In this document: one piece after another, positions 1 through 11,608 of the stretch | Layout: every line of letters begins with the position of its first letter | How positions within the stretch are numbered: position 1 is the stretch's first letter | Assembly (NCBI GenBank): GCA_020744425.1 | Contig: JAGMUV010000005.1 | Location: 1,922,001 to 1,986,000 of the forward strand | Source: Dactylonectria macrodidyma | Taxonomy: Eukaryota; Ascomycota; Sordariomycetes; Hypocreales; Nectriaceae | Length of the DNA stretch: 64,000 bases | Direction: 5' to 3' | Notes under the pieces: model-generated | Told to the model about the DNA's origin: nothing | What the model saw: the letters and a program-made list of their open reading frames with translations, nothing else | The model's database searches: none | Translations under genes and position numbers: made by a program

Positions 1-1
1 G

Positions 2-436
2 CCAACCTCACCGCATGGAACCACGGAAGAAAATCGCCTCCCACCGAACATTGAGCTATCGGAAGCTGCCATGAACCTGATGACTGATATGATGACGCAA
101 GACGTGCCGATCCCCATGAACGCTTTTTGGCCCCTCAACGATTTACACAGCCAAGAAATGAAGAACAACTCCCAGACCATGAACAGTGGTACCATCCCGG
201 GCACAGTCGCCCAGGCGCAAAACAATTCACTCGGGCAGCAAATGCCCGACACAATGCAACTGCCCAAAGATGACAACTTGCCACCATACCTGTGGTCGGA
301 CCCGTTCAACACGGCCTTTGGTGAAGTTGGCATGGAAGACACCGACATGCTGGGCGAAGAGTTCAACTGGCAGGACTGGAGCCAGAGCATACGGGGTCTA
401 GAAATGGAGAGCACCCAGCCACAAAAGAAATGGTGA
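2..436 (+). CDS. C-terminal end of a probable fungal transcription factor (5' part outside window)
   Basis: The frame is open from the first bases of the window and stops with TGA at 434-436, so only the last ~144 residues are visible. The segment has no catalytic motif. It is Met/Asn/Gln-rich, with acidic and aromatic patches near the end (LPPYLWSDPF, EEFNWQDW), which resembles the activation tails of fungal Zn2Cys6 regulators. The family call is an inference from composition only, since no zinc cluster is in view. The Met at 71 is internal because the frame continues upstream without a stop. It could instead be another disordered nuclear protein. Confidence 0.55.
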   Translation, partial: PTSPHGTTEENRLPPNIELSEAAMNLMTDMMTQDVPIPMNAFWPLNDLHSQEMKNNSQTMNSGTIPGTVAQAQNNSLGQQMPDTMQLPKDDNLPPYLWSDPFNTAFGEVGMEDTDMLGEEFNWQDWSQSIRGLEMESTQPQKKW

Positions 437-799
437 AGCTCATGCGACGCGTAATGAGTGTTAAGAAGATGATTTGGGTGCGCTTTTATGGCTTGGACTG
501 ATAGCCACGGTCGAGCTTGTAAGCTTCTATTTGTTGTTGTATGATACCCGACGGAATTTTGAATAATGCGCATGAGACTCTTAGATGATCAGGTCCACCC
601 ACTCCCAATGTATATTGCCATAATTTAGCTATTTCTACTCCCTCCAGCCCCTATCCGGTGTGGTTGCACAGAAAGTGAAGTCATAATGAACAGGCCAGGA
701 ACATGTTAACTTACATGCTAACAAACATGGAATAGACGCCACGCTCTCGGGTATGATATATACAGACATTCAAGCCGAAACTCCCCCATGCCATCTAGT
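437..799. other. Convergent intergenic spacer
   Basis: This is the 3' flank of the transcription-factor end and of the Nudix gene, which converge here. It is AT-rich with several AATAAT/TATA-like words that could serve in 3'-end formation. I see no convincing gene. Confidence 0.5.
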
Positions 800-1907
800 C
801 TATAGTTTCTGTACGCCCTCATTGCTATCCTTCTCCTCTTGTAGTACTTCCTCTCGTCCTCGAACCTCCACGTTGGTCGGCCCGCCCTTGCCAAAGTTGA
901 CGAGGACCACCCTCGCCCAATCGCCTCCTCTATCCGAGTCCTTGAGCTCTGGTCCGGGTTTGTCCAAAGCCAGAACAACCCTATTATCGCTCTTCCGCAA
1001 GAACAGTGTGTGCGGGCTCATGACCTTGTCGCTCCATGGGATCAGGGCCGTCTTGTGCTGCTTGCCCTTGTCCGACCCCGCCGTCGGCACGCTTGAGATG
1101 AAAGCCAGCAGCTTCTCGCGCTGCGAGGCGAGATGCAGGTGGCCATCTTCAGGGGGGGCAGATGTGCTAGCGAAGATGGTGGCGACGAGGTGGAGGAGGT
1201 ACGCCTGGGGGGGGAACAGGATAATGGAGTTGGCGGATGCCTGGGACAGGAAGGTCCGGGCCGGGGCGAAGAGGGCAGCTGTGTGCTCGATGCCGTTGTC
1301 GGGCGTGGGGATGAGCATCTCGGAAGGCATCTGGTTGCGCGTCAAGGGAAGCATGTAGAGGTACATCTGGGTGGTGAAGCGCTTGGGATTGATGGTGGGT
1401 GTGATCCATCTGGTAAAGGGTACGAGGCCAACTTAGAGAGCGGTTAGTTTAGCAACGGTCAGTCTCTAAGAACTGTGTCCTTTACGAACCTGTGTCTGGC
1501 TCGGCGCCCAGAGATGCGCACCAGTCGAGGAAACTAGTTTCGTTGCCATGAATCTTTTTCCTAGCCGCATCCCTCTCCTCTATGCTCAAGTTCACCAACT
1601 CGCCATCCTTCTTGGCCAGAAGGATGCCGGTCTCCTCAAAAGTCTCTCGGATCGCCCCAAGCCGATACGCCAGCCCGTCCTGGTGACGATCCGTCGACCC
1701 AGCAGCAGGAATAACCCCATCATGGAAGGGATCCAAGTTGCCACCGGGGAACACGTGCGCTGAGGCAAACGACGACGACGTCTGCACGCGGTGAAGCAGC
1801 AGGACCTGGTTCTGGGGCGACAGCAGCAGCACCGAGGAGCTTGGCCGCGGCTCGCTGAGCGGGCGCTTGTTGGCCGTAGCGGAGGAGTAGTTGATCTGAG
1901 GACTCAT
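800..1907 (-). CDS. NUDT19-like Nudix hydrolase (probable acyl-CoA/CoA diphosphatase)
   Basis: Two exons, 1907-1490 and 1431-800, flank a 58-nt intron (1432-1489; donor GTTCGT, acceptor CTAAG) and give 349 residues. Residues ~25-95 carry the Nudix fold with FPGGNLD and, after an insertion, the box REtfEEtGiLL, as in the NUDT7/NUDT19 branch that cleaves the pyrophosphate of CoA esters. Exon 2 opens with the branch-typical LVPFTRWITP block. The protein ends in -QKL, a possible weak peroxisomal signal. I chose the ATG at 1907 (A at -3, next to the domain). In-frame ATGs at 2048, 2075 and 2093 would add an Arg/Ser-rich leader resembling a mitochondrial presequence, so the start is uncertain. Substrate is inferred from family only. 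Confidence 0.85.
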
Positions 1908-2860
1908 GATATATGTCACCGGGGGGGTGTAAGACGCAAAGCAGGAGGGCCTTCGAGCTGGCCCCTTGACGGGAGAGCTACAAGCAACACTGTTGGACGC
2001 AGCAACGGCACTGCGGCGAAGGAGGTGATGCAGATGGGACAAGGGCATCCCAATGGCGCCGATAGAAAAAGGCATGGGGGAACACGCAGGCATGGGTTTA
2101 AAATCACCGATCACAGGGTGCGTGTGTGTGACGAACCAGTCGGAACTGTACAAGAAGAGCCTGGTTTGCGGGTAACGATGGCCAAGCCGAGGTCCACTTG
2201 TTCGGCTCCGTGAGGGCGGACGAGACGCCGGCGCGGGGGTTGTGAGGCGGGGGAGACAAATTCGGCGGTGACGTAGCAGGGCCGTGAACCGATAACCGAG
2301 AGGGGTTTTGCTTGTGTTGCGAGGGAACTAGATGGGGAGGTTGGGGAGTGTTATTGATGTGTAGTTTGATTCTGCATGTTTTCTGTCTGCATTGAGGTGC
2401 CATGAGCGGGCCGCACACATGTTCTAAGTGTTACGGCCATCGGCATGCACCCACCGCGAACACTCCATTGATCAACGACTCATACTTGGTAGATTACGAA
2501 AAACAAAACCTTTACCTTCGAACAAATCAACTGACTCGCATTCCCTGTTTACACGCTATGACGTAGAGCATGCAGGCAAGCGCCTGACTGTAGGGTATGA
2601 GCTGTGTTGCAAAGTTGCAAGGACAAACTAACATACATGGTTGGTCGGGTCGTCGCTCATCACCAAACGTCCCCTCCCTCTTCAAATCCATATTCCTGCC
2701 GCAAACAATTTAAGAATGTTTCAATCAGTTAACCAGTGAGAGGACTTTGCCGCTGATTCAAATGGACGAAAGTGAAGTCCAGCCTACAGAAAGGAATCTC
2801 CGCCCAAAGACAAAAAAGAAAGCACTTCTCAATCATGATCAATTTGTGTTTTATAGGAAC
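1908..2860. other. Intergenic: 5' flank of Nudix gene to tRNA
   Basis: The first ~190 bases may code for an alternative N-terminus of the Nudix protein. The rest holds its promoter side and the tRNA 3' flank. No other supported gene. Confidence 0.45.
2812..2817 (-). terminator. Candidate Pol III terminator of tRNA-Lys
   Basis: This is the first run of at least four T on the minus strand downstream of the tRNA 3' end (T6), about 44 nt away. No closer T run exists, so the tRNA trailer would be unusually long if this is the terminator. Confidence 0.4.
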
Positions 2861-2943
2861 AGCCCGATGCGGGGGTCGAACCCGCAACCTTGAGATGGTG
2901 AACTCATAAGAGTCTCACGCTCTACCGATTGAGCTAACCGGGC
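2861..2943 (-). tRNA. tRNA-Lys(CUU) with a 10-nt intron
   Basis: The minus strand folds into a full cloverleaf. The 7-bp acceptor stem pairs GCCCGGT with ATCGGGC. The D stem is GCTC/GAGC, the anticodon stem TGAGA/TCTCA and the T arm GCGGG-TTCGACC-CCCGC. The anticodon loop reads CTCTTA then A, interrupted after position 37 by the 10-nt intron TGAGTTCACC, the canonical place for tRNA introns. Mature length is 73 nt including the discriminator U, with no encoded CCA. Anticodon CUU decodes AAG. Confidence 0.95.
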
Positions 2944-3530
2944 GTGCTTCGCCCGAGCTAGTTGCTCGAATGCGTTGGAGGAGGCCTCGAAAGTATGGTT
3001 TATCAAGGAGGTTTGTGGGAGTCAGGGCTGGGTGGGATGCTGGATCTGGTATCGTTATTGGAGGGGTGGATTTCAGGGTTGTGTCTTGGGCTCCACTTGG
3101 CGGAGTTGCACCGGGCCTGACCATGGCCATATCATTGACGGTTGCTGAGGGTTTACCTTGTGGCATGGCTTTTTTCAGCACATTTCTGAGACACATGTGT
3201 GAACATAGATATGTAGGTATTAATGAATTACAGATCTGAACGCTCTATCATTTTCTGTCTTTGTTTCAGCGAATGCCTCTTTCTTCAGGCTCGTAGCTCA
3301 GGTTCTCTTGTGAGCCACCTCGCCTGTGATTGGCTGCGCCACCCACGGGGCTTGTGTCGTGGATTCGCGATAAACCGCTATCGTCACGTGGTGGGCCTTC
3401 GCTTCCCATAGGGTTTCTCACCCCACAGATTCCATTGGGAAATTTTCGTCTGAAAAGCCTTGTTCACGACGGCATCTCGAGACTCGGCACGGATTTCTAA
3501 CGAAGTAACGCCACACACAACTCCGATACA
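2944..3530. other. Promoter region of the uL14 gene
   Basis: It lies between the tRNA and the uL14 start codon. A CACGTG palindrome near 3386 and a TAGGGTTT word near 3409 sit 120-145 bp before the ATG; both are plausible promoter elements of a ribosomal-protein gene. No gene seen. Confidence 0.4.
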
Positions 3531-4584
3531 ATGGCCAAAATCTCGTAAGTCTGCCTGTGCTCTACCTCATCTGACCTCAAGATCTCTGCCATTTTCATGT
3601 CGGGGCGGTTGCGCGAGACCTGGAATCGCCGTGTTGGTCATGTTGGCGGGGGACGAAATGGGCTGCGCACGAAACGAACAGCAACCTCGATCACCGACTC
3701 TTCTCAAACGACAACGCCTTCTGCTTTCAACAGCTTGCTCGACGTTCGCTCAGTACCCGGGCAAAATTCCGACGACAATGGACGAAGGACAATTCGCACG
3801 CATCGCCCCGAACCACGAACTTGGCATAGACAGAGAGACTCAACTGCTTGAGATAACTTAAGCGAGGACCGCACACTGACGATGATGCGTGCAGACGTGG
3901 TGCCCCTGGTGGCAAGCTCAAGATGACCCTGGGTCTCCCAGTGTATGTCGCCTCGAAACCCCTCCGAACCGATCTTCCGAGCCTCGTCCAACTAACTCAT
4001 GCTGCAGTGGTGCCGTCATGAACTGCTGTGACAACTCCGGTGCCCGAAACCTCTACATCATCGCCGTCAAGGGTATTGGTGCTCGCCTGAACCGATTGCC
4101 TGCTGGTGGTGTCGGTGACATGGTCATGGCCACCGTCAAGAAGGGAAAGCCCGAGCTCCGAAAGAAGGTCCACCCCGCCGTTATCGTCCGCCAGTCCAAG
4201 CCCTGGAAGCGATTCGACGGTGTCTTCCTGTACTTCGAGGACAACGCCGGTGTCGTATGTGGAACCCTTTCCTTTTGGTTTTTGTGTGCGGGCGGGAGAG
4301 GGGGGGATGATGTAGTGGGTTGCGAACAAAGTGGCGCAACTCACAATCACGTTCAATTTTTGGGCGCTGAGTCGTTGTGTCCAATACGCTGGCTAACTCG
4401 AATTACAGATCGTCAACCCCAAGGGTGAGATGAAGGGTTCTGCCATCACTGGCCCCGTCGGAAAGGAGGCTGCTGAGCTCTGGCCCGTAAGTCAACTTCT
4501 CCGCACCAGCTACTACTACCCTCTGCAGCACCAAGCTGACCCTCCTGATAGCGTATTGCCAGCAACTCCGGTGTTGTGATGTAA
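3531..4584 (+). CDS. rpl23: 60S ribosomal protein uL14 (L23)
   Basis: Five exons, 3531-3544, 3895-3942, 4008-4254, 4409-4486 and 4552-4584, encode 139 residues. The frame stays intact across all four junctions. uL14 is a core protein of the large subunit near the factor-binding site and a bridge to the small subunit. The product follows eukaryotic L23 end to end: [75 protein letters not shown] and SNSGVVM. Exon 1 is only 14 nt and is followed by a 350-nt intron, a structure common in fungal ribosomal-protein genes. Confidence 0.97.
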
Positions 4585-5976
4585 GGTGCTTCTGGGCGAG
4601 GAAAGACAAAAGGCGTGGTTCTGTCCCCATGCGATCAAATAGAGCGCGAAGGCCCCTTCTTCCTTAAACTCGGGGATTTGGCGGAATGGGAAGTTAGTCG
4701 CTGGATTGGCAGGCTCTGCATTTCGGTTGCGGCGTGTAAGGATGATTCATACCAAGGCATCACATCAAGGACAAAACAAAATCACTTCAAGTGCTTGTAA
4801 CCCTTTTTCGCCGTGATGTTTTCCAAGTACAGCTGCATCTCTCAGACATGATGTTTCCCACAAGCAATCTCGATGTGATCCCCTAGTTGTTTTCGCATAT
4901 TCTTCTCAACGTGCCAGTTCCCTGACTCATCGGGATGCGCATGCCCACCCCAGTATCGGAGTAGAGACAAGGGCGTCTTTATTTTTAGTGGAATAATGTC
5001 CATATTTCTCGGTTTGTGTGCTCTACTAGCAGTGCTGTTGGTTAAGCTACCCTGCAGATGGCATAAGAGAGTTAAGAGGAAAGACTTGTGTTGAATTCGA
5101 GCCGAACCATGATTGTTTCTGTCATGCGAAGTCAAGGAAGTAGAGTTTTGGTATATATTTGTTCATTCTCTGGAAGTTGTGAACCCGATAGTCTACAATT
5201 GAGAGAAGTGAACTGGCATATGTGATTAATTTATTTGCTCCCTCAACTCTATGTGACACCTACACCTCCGTGCCGTGCCCCACCTAGCCTTCCGTAAGAC
5301 ACGGGTACATGGAGAGCCCTAATAGTGGCGTTGACGCGGTTGCTTGGATCCAGTGTGTATTTTTGTGCCATTATATAATGGAGTGACTTACACCATCTCT
5401 CCTCTGCCACTATATGGTTGTCGTGAATCCCTACCAGGGAGGCTGATGACATTAGAGGACATTGCTGGGATTGAGACTAGCGTGGCGTGAATTCAATTAA
5501 TTGAAATGCTAACTCACGCCAGGACCCAAAACATGGAGGAAACTGGATTACGGATGAACATGTGAATCAGCTGATATCGAAGGCTCAATGTCCTTGGTAT
5601 GTACAGAATTCCCAGTAGTTCAGCCTGGAGCCAGGCAGACACCCTCCACCCCGATGATGTTGCAAATGCGGAAAACACAGGGCATGAAAAAGCAAGAAAA
5701 CCAGTAGATGAACGAGGAAAGAAAAGAAGAGACGATCTAATGTACAGGTACGTGAAACATCCAAAACCCTCTGAATATCCATAGCATACAGAGCGGCTGT
5801 ATGTACTGTCCCCCGTTCATCTGATGTGAATGCTACATAGAACGCTTTTGAAGCCCAGGTTTGTCGTGTAGTCTGGGAATTAACACTCGTAGAAGAAGTG
5901 ATGGAAATGGAGCTCGAGAAGGACAGTCGAAATGCGATGGAGAGAGATTCAGTCGATGGACAATGGATTTCCACTC
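4585..5976. other. Convergent intergenic region, 1.4 kb
   Basis: This is the 3' flank of uL14 and of the AT-hook gene. It is moderately AT-rich and contains the nested palindrome at 5483-5521. Open frames here are short and lack family resemblance. Confidence 0.5.
5483..5521. repeat. Nested inverted repeat
   Basis: A perfect 8-bp inverted pair (TGGCGTGA at 5483-5490, TCACGCCA at 5514-5521) encloses a perfect 14-bp palindrome, TTCAATTAATTGAA, at 5492-5505. It lies in the spacer between two convergent genes. Confidence 0.8.
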
Positions 5977-8900
5977 TCACATCTGTTGATAGGGGTATCC
6001 CATGTTAGGCATACCATGAACATAGCCAGGATTTCCACCTTGGTGTGGCGGATGTTGTGGGCGCTGCTGGTGAAGCTGCTGTTGTGGGTGCTGCTGCTGT
6101 TGTTGCTGCTGGTGCTGCAAGTGAAGCTGTTGCTGATGTTGATGCTGATGTTGCTGCTGGTGCTGATGAGGTTGATGCTGGTGCTGCAAATGCAGAGCGG
6201 CCTCTTTCTTTAGAGCTGCCTTCCCCTTGAGCTTTGGCGCAATCACACCCAGCTTCTGGTCAGCTGCCGCCTGAGCAGCCTTCTTGGCAGCGAGTGTCGC
6301 CTTTCGCTTCTCAACAGCTCCGGCCATGTTTCCGTTCGCCCATCGGTCTAAGAATCGTTAGATAGTTGTTCATAATTGAAGGGTTAACATAGAACGTACT
6401 CTTCATGGATGCTGACATCTTCTCAGACTTAGTCATCGACTTGTAGTCCTTGGGAGGCTCCTCGCCTTCCTCACTGGCAGGTGGCGCACCATTCCGGACG
6501 ACATCTGGTCCAGATCGCACAACCCTGATCTTCTGAACCTTGCGATTGTTGGGAGTCTGCAACGGCTCGGAGGTGGGACCTACTGATGTCGGAGGAGGCC
6601 CGTCGTTGACGGCCATAACACCACTTATTCGCTTGCCTCTTTTCTTTGGAGGCGCCTGGGCGACTTCCTCACTCCCATCAGGGTCATCCCGGAACCGCTT
6701 CTGGCGCTTAGGTCGGAATGAATATGATGACTCAGCGGTGTGCGATGACTCCTCCGAAGAAGCTGTCGATGGACGAGATTCTCCGTTGTCAGTGATGGCC
6801 GAGGAAGGCTCGCTGAGGTTCCTACCCTTCGGGATCTTGAGTGTAAGGAGATGTCGTCGCGGCTGCTTCAGTTCTGGCTGGGGCTCATCTTCGACAAACT
6901 CATTAGGATCGGCCTCTTCGTATCTGATAGCTGGTCTTCCGCGGCCTCTTCGACTGGGCTTCGTTAGCTCCTCGTTGTACGTAGACTCGTCTTCATCCTG
7001 CCCCGGATTGAACTCTTCGACGATGCTGGGCACAGCTCCCTTGGCCCGGGGGCCACGTCTACGCCTCGTTTTTTGAAGTGCACCCTCGCCGTCAGAGGGA
7101 ATCTCGGCGTTGAAGCTAGCATTGGGATTGGATTGAGTGTCCTCGCCATCACCATTGGCATTCTTTCTTCGGCGGCCACGGGTGGGAACTGGGGTCGAAC
7201 TACGGCTGATATCCTGTACGGCTGCTGGGTCGAAGAGTTGAACCGGCTTGCGTTGCCGCTTGCCTGTGACCTCATCTGTCTCGCTAGCCTTAGCAGTTTG
7301 TCTTGGTTGGTTGCGCAACGACCGCCCGCGTGTCATGATTCCGACCTGCTGTGTCTCTGGGTTCTGTCGACCGATCTTGGAGGGGTGAGGATCGTATTCA
7401 AAACCGTAAGTAGCAGCCATGATGCGATCTTGGCCCTGTAGGTATCGAGTCTCGGTCATTCCCTCCTTTTCCTTGGCCTTGTACCCTTTGACGCCAAAGT
7501 CTGGCTCTTCGTAGTTAACACCGTGCTGGTGTAGGTTGCGAGTCCGAGACTCATACTTAGCATCTGCAGCTCGTCGGCGCAATGCGTTCTCATAATCATC
7601 TACGACCCTGCCCAAGCCAGTCCACTCTTGCTGCCATTGGCCAAGGGAAACGTTGATGGCTTCTAGGACCTCGTAGAGATCCGCAGTGGACATGTCCTCG
7701 AAATTTTCGACGGCTGAAATGTACTCTTCAGGATCACGGAGTTTGCGGTACTTGAAATACCGTCGCCTGTCGGGAGGCTCCTGAGATTCAGAGACGTCGG
7801 CTTCATCTGCATCCTCTCCGGCGGGAGCTGGCGAGTTGAAAGCGGTAGGATCTGTTGAGTCGGGAACTGGGGAGCCTCGTGTGGGGGTGTTGAGTGCAGG
7901 TGTTGGCGCTTCTGGAGCCGCGGTATCTAGGTTATCGTCATTATCCTCCACCATTGGTTCCATGTCAATTCCTTCCCGATCGGTATCTTTGCCTTCCGAA
8001 GTGGGCTCTTCGGCAGCGATATCCTCTTCAAGGCGACCTTTCTTCTCCGGGTACGAAACAAACTCTCCGTCGACATATGGAGTGAGGTGAGACCAACGGC
8101 CAATAGGGGTGGGTTGTGGTTTTGTCATGATTGGACGGGGAGTTGCCGCCTTTCGTGGGCTCGGTTTCGGTTCTGGCTGTACAGAAAGAGATTCACTCGT
8201 TTCAGCTGATGATGTAGGGGTGGGTGCTTCAACTTCTTTGGGGCTTGGCATGGGCACCAGGGCTTCCTTGGTGACGATGTGCTGAGGTGAACTTGAGGAC
8301 TGGACTTTGTCAGGCAACGGGTCGGCGGAATTTAGTGGGTCGTTTGCTGTGTGTTCCTCTTTAGTTTCTGATGCACCTTGCACCAAATCCGTGCTGTTCA
8401 CTTCAGGCGATACAGGAACATCGTTGGTGATCTCAGGAATAAGTGGTGGTGGAGAAGAACCTTGTCCTGGTATTTGGGTTTTCGGTTCTGGATCAGCCAT
8501 TTCGATGTCTTGAATAGTTTCCTCGACTGAGTCAATGTCCATTTCGTCTTCAACGCCTTCTTGGTCGTCTTCTTTGTTTTCGTTACTGCCCTGGACTTGG
8601 TTGCTTCGGTTGTTCTGGTTGATTTGACTGTCTTGAGGTGTCGATGCACGGATGATTTTGGTGGATTCCTCCTTGGATTCCTCCTCAACATCCTGCTCAG
8701 CTTCCCGTTTGATGTTGTTGGAAGGTTCAGCACAATCTTCCGTGTTGTTCTTGGGGCTTGCAATAGGCTCGCTATTTACCTGCGTTTCGATTGGTGCTGG
8801 GGTGGATTCACCGACAGATGATTCGGCAGTAATAAGTGAGGGGGCGTTGCCAACAATGTCGGGAGCAGCTAAAATTTCGGGAGCGGCCAAAACGTCAGAA

Positions 8901-10270
8901 GCAGCAACAACGTCGGGGGCAACAACGTCGAGGGCAACAACGTCTGGAGCAACAGCGCCGGAGGCAACAACGTCGGAAGAAGCGTCAGCGTCAGTGGCAG
9001 CCACGTCAGAAGCAGCAACTGGCTCAGGCGAAGCAACAATACCAGAAGTAGCAACTGTATCGGTAGCATCAACTGCATCGGTGGTATCAATGGCATCAGA
9101 AGCTGCAACTGCATCAGTCACATCAGCGACACTTGAGGTGGCATTGGTGTCAGATGTAGCAACGGTGGCAGATGTAGCAACGGTGGCAGATGTAGCAACG
9201 GTGGCAGATGTAGCAACGGTGGCAGATGTAGCAACGGTGGCAGCGGTAGCAACGACATCAGAGGCAGCCACGGCCTCGGAAGCAGCCACAGTGTTAGATG
9301 CAGCATCGGCATCGGTGGCCGCAGAGGTATCGGTTGACACGGCAGTATTTGTAGTAGGAGGGGGGGTGTGCGGCACAGATGATGAAGGTTGAACTGTAGT
9401 CTCCACCTTGGCTGGCTCGCCTTGCACCTGCTCTGCAGGTTGAGAGGCAGATTTTTCGCGAGGAGTTTTGGTAAAGTAGTGGTCGAGAGTGGCTTGAGGG
9501 GGAGCCCGGGGTACCTCAGAGGAATCCTCGATAGATGGCCGACTTTGAATATTGCTTGGCTCCTTGCTTGCTGGAGGGGCCTCCTGGTCAGACATTGCCG
9601 GCGTTTTGACAGAGTGAGGCGATGAATTATTTGAAAAGCTGGGCTCATGGATTTCTGACTCGTCAACATCCGAGTAAGAGATGCCAACCTCGATTGTATC
9701 TTGGACGTCGTTGTCGTCATCCTCAAAAGGTTCACGGTATGCCTTCATCTCACTCGTCTTCCGCGAGGGGTTTCTCCGGCGGGTGGATGGTGTATCGGCA
9801 CCCATGGAAGCACCTCTCCTCTTAGCATCTGTGCCGTAGAAGTCCTCGGTATCAAAATTGACATCTGGCCTGCGTTTCCTACCACGGGCAGAAGAGCTGG
9901 AGTTGGGGACGGTGACGTCGTCCTCGATGTGCTCAAAGGTGTAGTCCACGCGTGCGCGTTTCCGGAGACTGTGACCACCCTTCTTGGGGCCGTCCTCATC
10001 ATCATCCGCAATGGCATAATTATCCATGATGGTGGAACGCTTTCTCAGGTTGAGGCCACGGTGAGGACCTGGTGGTGAGAAAGTGAAAGCGCGCTGAATG
10101 GGTTTGCTGGAGCGCCGACCACTATGAGCGGACTGGGGCGTGGTGTTAATGTGGGCGACCACAGGGCTCGTGGATAAATGGAGGTCAAAAGATGCCTCTG
10201 AGGCAGAAGGAGGAGAGGCAGAGTCTCCTAGCTGACGGCGGCGATGAGTTGTTCGGCGCGACCGGTCCAT
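5977..10270 (-). CDS. Large disordered AT-hook nuclear protein of unknown function
   Basis: Two exons, 10270-6400 and 6347-5977, are split by a 52-nt intron (donor GTACGT, acceptor CTTAG) and give 1413 residues. Most of the chain is low complexity. Residues 1-200 hold Arg/Lys-rich clusters (LRKRARVDY, RGRKRRP). Residues ~307-477 are an Ala/Thr/Val/Ser/Asp repeat. Acidic Ser/Pro/Glu stretches follow to ~830. An apparently ordered, charged block spans ~836-940 (RRYFKYRKLRDPEEY, then a predicted helical segment). A clear AT-hook (RRGRGRPAI) lies near 1107, with related basic patches near 1033 and 1072. The last ~60 residues are His/Gln-rich. Nuclear, DNA- or chromatin-associated function is inferred from the AT-hook and basic signals. 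I do not recognise the family of the ordered block. Confidence 0.85.
9153..9242 (-). repeat. 18-bp coding minisatellite, five perfect copies
   Basis: The + strand unit GATGTAGCAACGGTGGCA is repeated five times without a mismatch, with degraded copies on both sides (~8880-9330). On the minus strand it encodes the six-residue unit ATVATS near residues 343-373 of the AT-hook protein. The unit length is a multiple of three, so copy-number change keeps the frame. Confidence 0.95.
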
Positions 10271-11608
10271 GGTCAGCCGAGACGGGCTGGAGTTTTGAAG
10301 TACAGCAGCGACGTGTAGCGGCCAGCCAGGCCCGCGAGCAGCGTCATGCGGGGGACGACGACGGCGCGCGCAAGAAGCTAATAATTGCGAAGAAAACGAT
10401 TAATGAGGAGAGAGAGGGTTCAATGAGGTCTGCGTGGCGGAGGGCGTGGGATGGGGAGTGTAAGAATGGGAGTTTCGCCGCGATGAGGCGTGTTTGAGTG
10501 AGCCAGGGCAGCGAAAGAATTTTGAAAGACGGGGGGAAAACGCAGAGACAACGAGCAAGCGACAAAGAGCTGTTCAGGCGTCAGAGGGAAGACCAGCCTC
10601 CTGAAGAAGATGGCGATGACGCTTTGGCACAAATATGAGAGACGCGGTGATGGGGCGTCTCCTTTGCCTTGATGTGGTTGCCGTCGATTTTCTCGAGGTG
10701 TCGTGGTTCGAATAAGCCAAGGCATGCTTCGTCGTATTAGCTGTCCGCGCACTTGACCAATGGCCTGGGGTGGCTGGTACGTACCGTTGGCACCTTCCCC
10801 CCGGCCAGAGCCCTTCTCCGGGGTTCCTCCGCTGGACATTGCTGGCCAATAGGGAGGGAAAGAACGGGAAGACACAGGTCTAAGCCATGTCGGGCCTGGG
10901 GCGTTAATTCCGCTGCATCTGACTGGGCGGCCACTGCTGTTACTGGACACAGCGCTGGGGGGTCATCTAATCACAGGGCTATTTGTGGGCGTCTTGTCGC
11001 TGCAGTCCATTGCGGTTTTGGGCAACGCTGCTGAGACAAAAGATACCTGACCTATACTTTATGCATGTCCAACTTTGGGTGACATCTCTGCAGTGGGTTA
11101 GTCAAAATGGGAGTACCGTTCCTCGTATCGATCCATACTTCTGCCTGTCAAGTACAACCATTAACACCACATACATTCATGCACTCTCAAAGGCAGATAT
11201 CCAGCTGTTGTTTCTTTCATCTCTTGATCACTCTGGCCTCCATGTCGGTCATGCTTTCTTTTCTCTGACAAACAAAATAACAAAATTCTATAGGCTCATT
11301 GTAAAATCCCCGATATATGCAATTCAGTTACCACGTCATCACACTCCAGCGCCGTCCTCCTCTCGCCAGGCACCTACCCCTGTCTAAGTGCTCCTCCCTA
11401 AAATAAGCAGCCTTCCCGTGTCTGTGCCAAACAGCCTTCCAGCAATTACGTCTCGGCACATGATACTTAACCTCCTCCTGTCCTAACTACTTCACCCCAC
11501 CCAGTAACACATCAGCAACTCATCAACAACTCACGGATCGTTTTCGCCGCACTTGCAGACGCAATCAACCACTCGCCATCGTCGTCTCTCACTGCGAGCT
11601 ACTCGACC
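10271..11608. other. Divergent promoter region, 1.3 kb
   Basis: It separates the AT-hook gene (minus) from mtc1 (plus) and holds both promoters. The last ~200 bases before mtc1 are C/A/T-rich, as in many fungal leaders. No supported gene. Confidence 0.5.

Noticed and set aside
4255..4408. Possible C/D-box snoRNA in intron 3 of uL14
   Set aside because: There is a GATGATG-like word and a CTGA, but the C box is imperfect and no closing terminal stem is present.
8652..9392. 246-codon plus-strand frame opposite the AT-hook gene
   Set aside because: It is the antisense reading of a stop-free 18-bp repeat; composition is purely repetitive and it has no promoter or domain.
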